DNA of 6,384 bases from NCBI GenBank assembly GCA_025464545.1, contig JAODMA010000012.1, positions 1 through 6,384 on the forward strand, read 5' to 3'. This document shows, piece after piece, positions 1 through 4,950 of this stretch (positions are counted from its first letter, which is position 1; each line of letters starts with the position of its first letter). A model generated the notes under the pieces. It saw nothing but the letters and a program-made list of their open reading frames with translations. It was not told where the DNA came from and did not search any database. The stretch is from Arthrobacter sp. (lineage in GTDB: Bacteria > Actinomycetota > Actinomycetes > Actinomycetales > Micrococcaceae). Made by a program: the position numbers and the translations under genes.

Positions 1-389
1 GACAGCGTTCACGCCTGTACCGCAAGGCCAAAGAGCAGCTGCTGCACTCGTTTGTGTACAGCTACGGCGACCGCAAGAAGAAGAAGGGCGACTTCCGCCG
101 CCTGTGGATCCAGCGCATCAACGCTGCATCCCGCGCCAACGGCCTGACCTACAACCGTCTGATCCAGGGCCTGAAGGCTGCTGAGGTCGAGGTTGACCGC
201 CGTATGCTCGCCGAGCTGGCCGTTTCCGACGCCAATGCCTTCGCCGCACTGGTCAAGATCGCCAAGGACTCCCTGCCCGCCGACACGTCCGCTCCGGCCG
301 TTACGGCTGAGGCCGCTCCGGCACCGAAGGCCAAGGCTGCCCGCAAGCCTGCCGCCAAGACGGCTGCTGCCGACGCGGCTGCTGAGTAA
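1..389 (+). CDS. rplT: 50S ribosomal protein L20, 3' part (5' end outside window)
   Basis: L20 is a primary 23S rRNA-binding protein needed early in assembly of the large ribosomal subunit. The open frame enters from the left edge (first whole codon at base 3) and ends at TAA 387-389, giving 128 residues. The L20 core is plain: the visible start [17 protein letters not shown], the basic stretch [20 protein letters not shown], then [20 protein letters not shown] and the C-terminal globular part through [19 protein letters not shown]. Compared with E. coli L20, roughly the first 26 residues are missing, simply because the window begins inside the gene. After the core comes a tail of about 35 residues made almost only of Ala, Pro, Lys and Thr; such low-complexity basic tails are common on actinobacterial ribosomal proteins. 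The usual partners infC and rpmI should lie just upstream. The methyltransferase follows after 66 bases on the same strand, so cotranscription is likely. Confidence 0.97.
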   Translation, partial: QRSRLYRKAKEQLLHSFVYSYGDRKKKKGDFRRLWIQRINAASRANGLTYNRLIQGLKAAEVEVDRRMLAELAVSDANAFAALVKIAKDSLPADTSAPAVTAEAAPAPKAKAARKPAAKTAAADAAAE

Positions 390-394
390 TACCC

Positions 395-453
395 CGTAGT
401 CGCTCAAGAACTACGTCGTTCAAGAACTGGCTGCAACAGCAACTAAGGTTCTT
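395..453 (+). promoter_or_regulatory. rplT-methyltransferase spacer with tandem repeat and alternative hairpins
   Basis: The spacer contains a 16-base unit repeated in tandem (399-414 and 415-430; the first 14 bases agree at 13 positions). CGTAGT at 395-400 can pair with ACTACG at 410-415 around a 9-base loop. GCTG 430-433 can pair with CAGC 437-440 around CAA. AAGAAC occurs in both repeat copies (406-411, 422-427). The second copy can pair with GTTCTT at 448-453, which touches the end of the ribosome-binding site and stops just before the methyltransferase ATG. There is no U-rich tract, so it does not look like a strong terminator. A leader that tunes translation of the second gene is an inference; it may equally be a processed spacer. 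Confidence 0.35.
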
Positions 454-455
454 AT

Positions 456-1364
456 ATGAACGAAACCGGGCGCCCGCAAGACTTTCCACTGTCCAATCCC
501 CGAGCTGATCGGGTGAGAGACGTGGCCAAGCTTGCCGGGCGCTCGGCCCGTTTAAGGCGCCGGGAGTTTCTGGCCGAAGGTCCGCAGGCCGTCCGGGAGG
601 CCCTGGTCCTGCACCAGAAGAGGGTCGCGGCGGGGGAGCCGGGCGTCGTCCGGGAGGTCTACGCCAGCGAGGCCTGCCTGGACCGCCACCCCGAGCTGGA
701 GAAGCTCGCCGAGGGGACCAACGCCCATCTGGCCACCGACGAAGTGCTGGCCGCGATGGCCGACACCGTGAACCCGCAGGGCGTCATAGCGGTCTGCGCA
801 TTCCTGGACGTCAGCCTTGACCAGGTGCTCGCTGCCGGCCCCCGGCTGATCGCAGTTCTGTGCCAGGTCCGCGATCCCGGCAACGCCGGGACCGTGCTGC
901 GCGCGGCGGACGCCGCCGGCGCGGACGCAGTGGTGCTGACCGCGTCCAGCGTGGACATCTACAACCCCAAAGCCGTGCGCTCGACGGCGGGGTCTCTCTT
1001 CCACCTGCCCGTGGTCCTCGGCGCCGAAGTGGTGGAGCTCGTGGCGCGGTGCAAAGAACGTGGGATCGGCGTACTGGCCGCCGATGGCTACGGCCAACTC
1101 AACCTGGACCGGCTCCAGGACGAAAGCGCCGCCCGACGTCTCGGTGCCTCCGCTGCAGGCTCCGACTACGCCCTGGAAAGCCCGACGGCCTGGTTGTTTG
1201 GCAACGAGGCCCAAGGCCTGACCGGGGATGAACTCGCGCTGGCGGACCACCGCGTGGCAGTGCCCGTGTACGGGGCTGCCGAGAGCCTCAACCTTGGCAC
1301 CGCCGCGACGGTTTGCCTTTACGCCAGCGCCCGCTCCCAACTGGCCGGAGCCGCGGCAAGCTAG
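456..1364 (+). CDS. TrmH/SpoU-family rRNA 2'-O-methyltransferase (TsnR/RlmB-like)
   Basis: This is a SPOUT-class, AdoMet-dependent RNA ribose methyltransferase, 302 residues. The N-terminal part (about residues 18-115) resembles the L30e-like SpoU substrate-binding domain, with RRREFLAEGPQAVREAL and later VNPQGVIAV. The catalytic domain shows the three SpoU motifs: motif 1 DPGNAGTVLRAADAAG (140-155, including the conserved Asn143 and Arg149), motif 2 LFGNEAQGL (247-255) and motif 3 VPVYGAAESLNLGTAATV (269-286), which build the trefoil knot that binds AdoMet. Motif 2 reads GNEAQGL where E. coli proteins have GNEGRGL. The ATG is preceded by TAAGG at 444-448 with a 7-base gap. M. tuberculosis has a member of this family, called tsnR, directly after rplT, so the position fits. 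The exact target nucleotide cannot be read from the sequence; 23S rRNA is the likely substrate, and a tRNA target is less likely. Confidence 0.93.
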   Translation: MNETGRPQDFPLSNPRADRVRDVAKLAGRSARLRRREFLAEGPQAVREALVLHQKRVAAGEPGVVREVYASEACLDRHPELEKLAEGTNAHLATDEVLAAMADTVNPQGVIAVCAFLDVSLDQVLAAGPRLIAVLCQVRDPGNAGTVLRAADAAGADAVVLTASSVDIYNPKAVRSTAGSLFHLPVVLGAEVVELVARCKERGIGVLAADGYGQLNLDRLQDESAARRLGASAAGSDYALESPTAWLFGNEAQGLTGDELALADHRVAVPVYGAAESLNLGTAATVCLYASARSQLAGAAAS

Positions 1365-1379
1365 CCCGGACAGACAGAA

Positions 1380-1411
1380 GGCGGGGGTCCACCAAAGGGT
1401 GGGCTCCCGCC
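1380..1411 (+). terminator. Strong hairpin terminator after the methyltransferase
   Basis: A 14-base arm (1380-1393) pairs along its full length with 1398-1411 around an AAAG tetraloop, with two G-U wobbles (T1388 and T1405). The hairpin starts 15 bases after the stop codon. It is very GC-rich and is not followed by a U tract, as is usual for actinobacterial terminators. It should end the rplT-methyltransferase transcript and may also act on readthrough from the opposite strand. Confidence 0.7.
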
Positions 1412-1455
1412 GTCGTATCCGTGCAATGTCTTAGCTGTTCAGTTGTCTTATCGGA

Positions 1456-1499
1456 GAAATTGCCGAAACCGGGAAATTCACCGTGGCAATTTCACCCGG
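1456..1499 (-). terminator. Inverted repeat at the 3' end of the GlsB-family gene
   Basis: GAAATTGCC at 1456-1464 is perfectly complementary to GGCAATTTC at 1485-1493. An alternative pairing uses CCGGGAAATT at 1469-1478 against the imperfect complement AATTTCACCCGG at 1488-1499. The two stems share bases and cannot form together. The site lies just past the stop (1505-1507) of the minus-strand gene, so terminator or mRNA-end protection is the simplest role. No U run follows. Confidence 0.4.
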
Positions 1500-1504
1500 C
1501 GCGA

Positions 1505-1771
1505 TCAGCTGGTCTTGTTGCGTCCGGTGACGGCGCCGTAGATTCCAGCAACGACCAGGCCCCCGACGATGGCCAGAAGCCAGGAACCGAGATTCCAGAA
1601 TTCCATCCTGCCGCCGCCGAAAAGCAGGTCGCCGATCCAGCCACCGACTATGGCACCGACGACGCCGAGCACGAGGCTGGTGACCCAGCCGCCGCCGACC
1701 CTGCCGGGCATGACTGCCTTGACGATTGCACCTACTATGAGTCCGAGAATGATCCAGCCTAGAAAGCCCAT
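1505..1771 (-). CDS. GlsB/YeaQ/YmgE-family small membrane stress protein
   Basis: This is an 88-residue hydrophobic protein of the transglycosylase-associated family (PF04226), a group linked to envelope or general stress responses but with no proven biochemical activity. Three membrane helices are evident: residues 2-21 (FLGWIILGLIVGAIVKAV), about 29-51 (WVTSLVLGVVGAIVGGWIGDLLF) and 62-83. The family hallmarks are the Gly-rich first helix with the MPGR turn (21-24) and the second helix GAIVGGWIGDLL. The frame is open up to a TTG at 1801, but the ATG at 1771 is the better start: it has a near-perfect Shine-Dalgarno sequence AGGAGGAG just upstream (1774-1781) and it places helix 1 at the N-terminus as in relatives. 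The gene stands alone, converging on the methyltransferase and diverging from the metal exporter. Integral inner-membrane location is inferred. Confidence 0.9.
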   Translation of the reverse strand: MGFLGWIILGLIVGAIVKAVMPGRVGGGWVTSLVLGVVGAIVGGWIGDLLFGGGRMEFWNLGSWLLAIVGGLVVAGIYGAVTGRNKTS

Positions 1772-1773
1772 GT

Positions 1774-1781
1774 CTCCTCCT
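1774..1781 (-). promoter_or_regulatory. Strong ribosome-binding site fixing the GlsB-family start
   Basis: On the minus strand this reads AGGAGGAG, ending two bases before the ATG at 1771. The GGAGG core (1776-1780) sits four bases from the start, slightly close but strong. It decides in favour of this ATG over the upstream in-frame TTG at 1801, which has no such site. Confidence 0.75.
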
Positions 1782-1814
1782 ACATATTCGTCGGCATTCA
1801 AATTGTGAATCCCG

Positions 1815-1820
1815 ATTATG
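1815..1820 (-). promoter_or_regulatory. Possible -10 element for the GlsB-family gene
   Basis: The minus strand reads CATAAT here, 43 bases ahead of the ATG, matching the TATAAT consensus at five of six positions in an otherwise GC-rich neighbourhood. No convincing TTGACA-like -35 lies 16-18 bases further upstream. GTTA followed 16 bases later by GGGATT overlaps the same area and loosely recalls a general-stress sigma factor promoter, but the match is weak. Confidence 0.22.
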
Positions 1821-1849
1821 GCTTCAAGCTAACACCTGCGACATTGAAT

Positions 1850-1885
1850 GTCAGCAGGATCACATCCAATCGTTACCTGCTGTGA
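1850..1885. repeat. Inverted repeat in the GlsB / CDF divergent region
   Basis: GTCAGCAGG at 1850-1858 is complementary to CCTGCTGTGAC at 1876-1886 apart from a bulged T at 1883; the inner seven bases (1852-1858 with 1876-1882) pair perfectly across a 17-base gap. It sits between two divergent genes, so it could be a regulator's operator or a hairpin in the exporter's leader. No known metal-regulator box was recognised in it. Confidence 0.45.
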
Positions 1886-2003
1886 CCTGACGGTGATATC
1901 GCCGTGGCGCCGGCTCCGGGGCGGTGCGCCGGCTGGCCCAGCGGGGTACGGTATTCCTTGCGGTACGGCAGTTCCGATGCCGCGAACACCCGGAAGAACA
2001 CCC

Positions 2004-2010
2004 GAAGGAG
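2004..2010 (+). promoter_or_regulatory. Ribosome-binding site supporting the TTG start of the CDF gene
   Basis: GAAGGAG lies eight bases before TTG 2019-2021. Neither of the in-frame ATG codons further upstream (1848, 1977) has a comparable site, so this argues for the TTG as the start. Confidence 0.6.
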
Positions 2011-2018
2011 AAGCTCAC

Positions 2019-2939
2019 TTGGCTGCAAATGGCGGTACCAAGGCGATCATTGCGGCGCTGGCTGCCAACCTGACCATCGCTGTCCTGAAGTTCGTCGCCT
2101 ATTTCCTGACGCTGTCATCTTCGATGCTGGCGGAGGCCATCCACTCGCTGGCGGACTCCGGCAACCAGATCCTGTTGCTCGTCGGCGGCAAGCGCGCCAT
2201 GAAGGCAGCCAGCCCGGAACATCCCTTCGGCTACGGCCGTGAGCGTTACATCTACGCCTTCATCGTCTCGATCGTGCTGTTCAGTGTCGGCGGCCTTTTC
2301 GCGCTGTATGAGGCTTGGGGCAAGATCCAGCACCCGCACGCCATTGAGGGCGCCTTCTGGTGGGTGCCGTTGGCCGTGCTGGTGGGTGCCATTGCCGCGG
2401 AGTCGTTTTCCTTCCGGACCGCGATCATCGAATCGAACCACGTCCGCGGAACGCAGAGCTGGGTCAGGTTCATCCGCAGTGCCAAGCAGCCCGAGCTGCC
2501 GATCATCCTGCTCGAAGACTTCGGTGCCCTCCTGGGACTGGTTTTCGCTCTCTTCGGCGTGGGCCTCACGCTCATCACCGGCGACGGCATCTGGGATGCG
2601 CTCGGTACAGCCATGATCGGCCTGCTGCTGGTGGCCATCGCCGCCGTACTGGCCGTGGAAACGAAGACCCTGCAGCTCGGCGAATCCGCGACCAAAGATG
2701 ACGTCGCTAGGATCCGGGAGGCTATCGAGTCCGCGGGAACCTCGGTCATCCACCTCAAACCCCTGCACCTGGGCCCGGAGGAGCTGCTGGTCGCGGCCAA
2801 GATCGGGAGCGGCAAGGCGGACACCGGCCAGGACATTGCCAAGGTCATCGACGACGCCGAGACCAGGATCCGCGCGGCAGTGCCGATTGCCCGGGTCATC
2901 TACCTCGAGCCGGATGTCGAGCGCGTCACCACACCCTGA
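2019..2939 (+). CDS. Cation diffusion facilitator (CDF) family metal exporter
   Basis: CDF proteins are inner-membrane dimers that export divalent metals (Zn, Fe, Mn, Co or Ni) in exchange for protons. With the TTG start the protein has 306 residues, close to the family norm. About six helices are visible (near 9-30, 36-57, 78-99, 113-134, 161-185, 192-214), followed by a cytoplasmic domain (about 219-300). Helix 2 holds the metal-site motif HSLAD (H42, D46) in AEAIHSLADSGNQ, and HPFGYGRERY (68-77) follows. Helix 5 has LLEDFGALLG (E166, D167) instead of a second HxxxD, a pattern I associate with the SLC30A9-like branch. The metal therefore cannot be assigned. The frame stays open up to ATG 1848, and ATG 1977 is another candidate, but the extra residues are Pro/Arg/Gly-rich and unlike the family. 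The function is sure; the start is moderately sure. Confidence 0.9.
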   Translation: MAANGGTKAIIAALAANLTIAVLKFVAYFLTLSSSMLAEAIHSLADSGNQILLLVGGKRAMKAASPEHPFGYGRERYIYAFIVSIVLFSVGGLFALYEAWGKIQHPHAIEGAFWWVPLAVLVGAIAAESFSFRTAIIESNHVRGTQSWVRFIRSAKQPELPIILLEDFGALLGLVFALFGVGLTLITGDGIWDALGTAMIGLLLVAIAAVLAVETKTLQLGESATKDDVARIREAIESAGTSVIHLKPLHLGPEELLVAAKIGSGKADTGQDIAKVIDDAETRIRAAVPIARVIYLEPDVERVTTP

Positions 2940-2974
2940 CCGCCTGGACCGCTGACCCCGGGAGTCCTTAAGAG

Positions 2975-3023
2975 AGGCCGCTGGGCCGGAGCCGCGTTGC
3001 GGTTACGGTGCCAGCGGCCTTTT
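2975..3023. terminator. Bidirectional terminator shared by CDF exporter and MFS transporter
   Basis: AGGCCGCTGG at 2975-2984 is perfectly complementary to CCAGCGGCCT at 3011-3020, and on the plus strand it is followed at once by TTT, the best U tract in the window. The 26-base loop contains a smaller hairpin (CCGC 2992-2995, GCGG 2999-3002). The exporter stops at 2939. On the minus strand the transporter's stop codon (3003-3005) lies inside the loop, so its last codons form one arm. The plus-strand role is convincing; on the minus strand CTCTTAAGG follows, a weaker U tract. Confidence 0.75.
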
Positions 3024-4211
3024 GCGTTCCACCAGGCCGCTGAGGACGGCGACGCCGAGGCCGAGGAGGGCGAGGACTGCGCCCACGAGGGCCGGTGCCA
3101 CATAGCCCCAGCCCCACGCGATCACCACGCCGCCGAGGAAGGCTCCGAGGGCGTTGGCGACGTTGAGTGCGGCATGGTTGAGCGAGGAGGCCAGCGAGGG
3201 GGCATCCGGGGAAGCGTCCAGCAAACGGGTCTGTAGGGCCGGGACCAGTAGCGAACCAGTCCCGCCCACCACAAAGACCATGGCAAGGGCGGACCACGGC
3301 CAGTGCACCGCCACGGCGTAGACCACGAGTGCCACCGCGATGCCGGGCAGGACCCAGTAGATGGTTCCCATAACCGACTTGTCGGCGATCCGTCCGCCGA
3401 CGATATTGCCCGCCACCATACCCAGGCCGTAGAGCGCCACGACCAGCGGCAGCCACTCCGACGGGATGCCGGCCACGGAGGTCATGGTGTGCGCAATGTA
3501 GGTGTAGGTGGCGAAGAAGCCGCCAAAACCAACCACGCCGATGAGGAGCGCCAGCCAGACCTGGAGGCGCTTGAGCGCGCCCAACTCGCGGCGGATGCTG
3601 GCATCGGCGTGGGGCTTCTGGAACGGCACGAACTTCCACAGCATGCCGAGGGTGATGATGCCGATCAGGCCCACCACCAGGAAGAGCAGCCGCCAGCCGA
3701 AGGCCTGGCCCAGCCAGGTGGCAAAAGGCACGCCAATGACATTCGCTATGGTCAGGCCGGCCATCACCATGGAAATCGCCCAACCGCGCCGGGTCGGGGC
3801 CACCAGCGATGCGGCAATGACCGCCGCGACGCCGAAGAAGGCGCCGTGCGGCAGCCCCGAAACGAAGCGGGAGACCAGCATGGTGCCGTAGTCCGGCGCA
3901 ATGAACGACGAGAGGTTGGCGATGCTGAAGAGCAGCATGAGTCCCAGGGCCAGATGCTTCCGGGGCAACTTGGCCCCGGCGGCGGCCAGCAGCGGGGCAC
4001 CGATGACGACGCCGAGCGCGTAGGCCGAGATCAGGTGTCCGGCCTCCGGAGTGCCGATACCGAGGCCCTGCTCCACTTCCTTGAGCAGGCCCATCATGGC
4101 GAATTCCGTGGTGCCGATGCCGAATCCGCCCATGGCGAGGGCGATGATCGCCAGGGAAAGGTGGCGGGCGCCGGTCTTCGGCGTCGCCGGGGCCTGTTTG
4201 GTGGTAGTCAT
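3003..4211 (-). CDS. MFS transporter, DHA1 family (YdhP/AraJ-like efflux protein)
   Basis: This is a 402-residue, 12-helix major facilitator protein, probably a proton-driven exporter of small molecules (drugs, sugars or metabolites). It aligns by eye with E. coli YdhP: GGFGIGTTEFAMMGLL (28-43) in helix 1, LISAYALGVVIGAPLL (60-75) in helix 2, SRFVSGLPHGAFFGVAA (114-130) in helix 4, and the motif-C-like GLTIANVIGVPFATWLG (152-168) of antiporters in helix 5. A second six-helix half follows a cytoplasmic loop near 195-215, with SLASSLNHAALNVANALGA (339-357) near helix 11. The frame is open to an ATG at 4262, adding 17 residues, but that start has no ribosome-binding site. The ATG at 4211 has a modest AGCAGG upstream and gives the normal family N-terminus. 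The substrate is unknown, since YdhP-like proteins are assigned only by homology. Confidence 0.9.
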   Translation of the reverse strand: MTTTKQAPATPKTGARHLSLAIIALAMGGFGIGTTEFAMMGLLKEVEQGLGIGTPEAGHLISAYALGVVIGAPLLAAAGAKLPRKHLALGLMLLFSIANLSSFIAPDYGTMLVSRFVSGLPHGAFFGVAAVIAASLVAPTRRGWAISMVMAGLTIANVIGVPFATWLGQAFGWRLLFLVVGLIGIITLGMLWKFVPFQKPHADASIRRELGALKRLQVWLALLIGVVGFGGFFATYTYIAHTMTSVAGIPSEWLPLVVALYGLGMVAGNIVGGRIADKSVMGTIYWVLPGIAVALVVYAVAVHWPWSALAMVFVVGGTGSLLVPALQTRLLDASPDAPSLASSLNHAALNVANALGAFLGGVVIAWGWGYVAPALVGAVLALLGLGVAVLSGLVERKRPLAP

Positions 4212-4264
4212 TCGCCTGCTTTTCGAGGAAGTTCCCGCCCGGGGGGCCAGGGAACGCGGCATGT

Positions 4265-4279
4265 TAAATCTGATTTATA
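4265..4279 (-). promoter_or_regulatory. Operator-like palindrome overlapping a possible -10 box of the MFS gene
   Basis: TAAATC 4265-4270 and GATTTA 4272-4277 form a perfect 13-base palindrome around one central T. On the minus strand TATAAA (4274-4279) overlaps its edge and could be the -10 element of the transporter promoter, about 60 bases before the ATG at 4211. AT-rich palindromes over a -10 box are typical repressor sites of efflux genes, but no regulator gene is adjacent and no good -35 is seen. Confidence 0.35.
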
Positions 4280-4295
4280 GAACTTCAGGGGAGCG

Positions 4296-4338
4296 CCCGG
4301 TATTCCGGGAAGGAGAAGGACGGCTGTCTCCATTCTCC
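4296..4338. repeat. Two further inverted repeats in the MFS / Nudix divergent region
   Basis: CCCGG 4296-4300 and CCGGG 4305-4309 enclose TATT. Next to it the purine tract GGAGAAGGA (4312-4320) pairs with TCCATTCTCC (4329-4338) with one bulged A. The purine tract has a second partial partner, TCTCC at 4327-4331. On the minus strand these lie upstream of the putative transporter promoter; on the plus strand they lie just before the Nudix gene. Confidence 0.35.
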
Positions 4339-4369
4339 CTTAAACAGCCACCGCCTTAGACTTGGGGTC

Positions 4370-4825
4370 GTGACTGGACTTATTAGCGTCGTTGGCGGAG
4401 CCGTACTGGATTCGCTGGCAGACCCCGGCCGGCTGCTCGTGGCACGGCGGACCGCGCCCCCGCAATTTGCCGGGATGTGGGAGTTCCCCGGCGGCAAGGT
4501 GGAGTCCGGAGAATCGGCCGAGCAGGCCCTGCACCGCGAACTGCAGGAGGAGCTCGGCGTCACCGTCCGGCTCGGCGTAGAACTCGAAGCCGGCTCCGTC
4601 TCCGGTTGGCCGCTGAACGAACGCGCGGCGATGCGGGTCTGGTTCGCCGAGCTGGTCGACGGCGAACCGCATCCGCTGCAGGACCACGATGAGCTCCGCT
4701 GGATCGACCTCGGGAACCGCCGCGAGGTTTTGGCGCTGCCGTGGATACCGGCGGACCTGCCCATCGTGGAAGCACTGCTGGCTGCGCTGAAGGCTTCTGG
4801 GCGTCCCGCGCTGCCGGCGCGCTGA
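4370..4825 (+). CDS. Nudix hydrolase, MutT-like (deoxy)nucleoside triphosphate pyrophosphohydrolase
   Basis: This 151-residue cytoplasmic enzyme probably cleaves oxidised or non-canonical nucleoside triphosphates to monophosphates, the MutT mode of limiting mutation. The Nudix box GX5EX7REUXEEXGU is complete at residues 42-64 (G42, E48, R56, E57, E60, E61, G63), where the glutamates bind the catalytic divalent metal. The preceding WEFPGGKVE (37-45) is typical of MutT, and QFAGMW before it is common in the same branch. The C-terminal LPWIPADLPIV (123-133) also fits. The start is GTG 4370. No clear ribosome-binding site precedes it (only GGGG close by), while TAGACT at 4357-4362 ends seven bases before it, so a leaderless transcript is possible. 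Specificity for 8-oxo-dGTP against other substrates (such as dCTP analogues) cannot be read from the sequence. The neighbours give no functional hint. Confidence 0.92.
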   Translation: MTGLISVVGGAVLDSLADPGRLLVARRTAPPQFAGMWEFPGGKVESGESAEQALHRELQEELGVTVRLGVELEAGSVSGWPLNERAAMRVWFAELVDGEPHPLQDHDELRWIDLGNRREVLALPWIPADLPIVEALLAALKASGRPALPAR

Positions 4826-4842
4826 TCCCCCCGACTGTCGCC

Positions 4843-4873
4843 CGGCCAAAAACAGCGGGCTCCAGGCTGGCCG
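4843..4873 (+). terminator. Weak hairpin between Nudix gene and transhydrogenase operon
   Basis: CGGCCA 4843-4848 pairs perfectly with TGGCCG 4868-4873 across 19 bases, 17 bases after the Nudix stop. An overlapping alternative pairs CAGC 4853-4856 with GCTG 4866-4869. The long loop and lack of a U tract make termination uncertain. The rest of this 125-base gap holds the pntAA ribosome-binding site and, presumably, an unidentified promoter. Confidence 0.28.
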
Positions 4874-4950
4874 AAGGTCAACCTCCCGGCATGCCCCTCG
4901 CCAAGCGTGAAGCTTGGAACTACGCTGAAGCGAATTGAGAGGAGTGGCCC

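Noticed and set aside
552..1340. 262-codon open frame on the minus strand opposite the methyltransferase
   Set aside because: It is a shadow of high-GC codon bias: no family resemblance, His/Gly/Gln/Val-rich composition, and the opposite strand carries a complete SpoU protein with all motifs.
1427..1450. Direct repeat TGTCTTA at 1427-1433 and 1444-1450
   Set aside because: Seven bases between two converging genes with no link to a promoter or gene start; expected often enough by chance.
1848..2018. N-terminal extension of the CDF gene from ATG 1848 or ATG 1977
   Set aside because: No ribosome-binding site precedes either ATG, the extra residues are Pro/Arg/Gly-rich and unlike the family, and the extension would swallow the divergent promoter region. 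TTG 2019 has GAAGGAG at good spacing.
1802..2018. Metal riboswitch (NiCo/czcD or yybP-ykoY type) ahead of the CDF gene
   Set aside because: I looked for the conserved junction and loop elements and did not see them; the inverted repeat alone is not enough.
2115..2768. 217-codon minus-strand open frame opposite the CDF exporter
   Set aside because: Its charged, Gln/Asp/Arg-rich product mirrors the hydrophobic helices on the other strand; a shadow frame.
4212..4262. 17-residue N-terminal extension of the MFS transporter from ATG 4262
   Set aside because: There is no ribosome-binding site, the sequence before it is the AT-rich palindrome and -10-like box, and relatives start near the shorter form.
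3303..4280. 325-codon open frame on the plus strand opposite the MFS transporter
   Set aside because: The product is rich in His, Asp, Gln, Arg and Gly with no hydrophobic core, typical of the antisense of a membrane protein gene; the minus-strand protein is clearly real.
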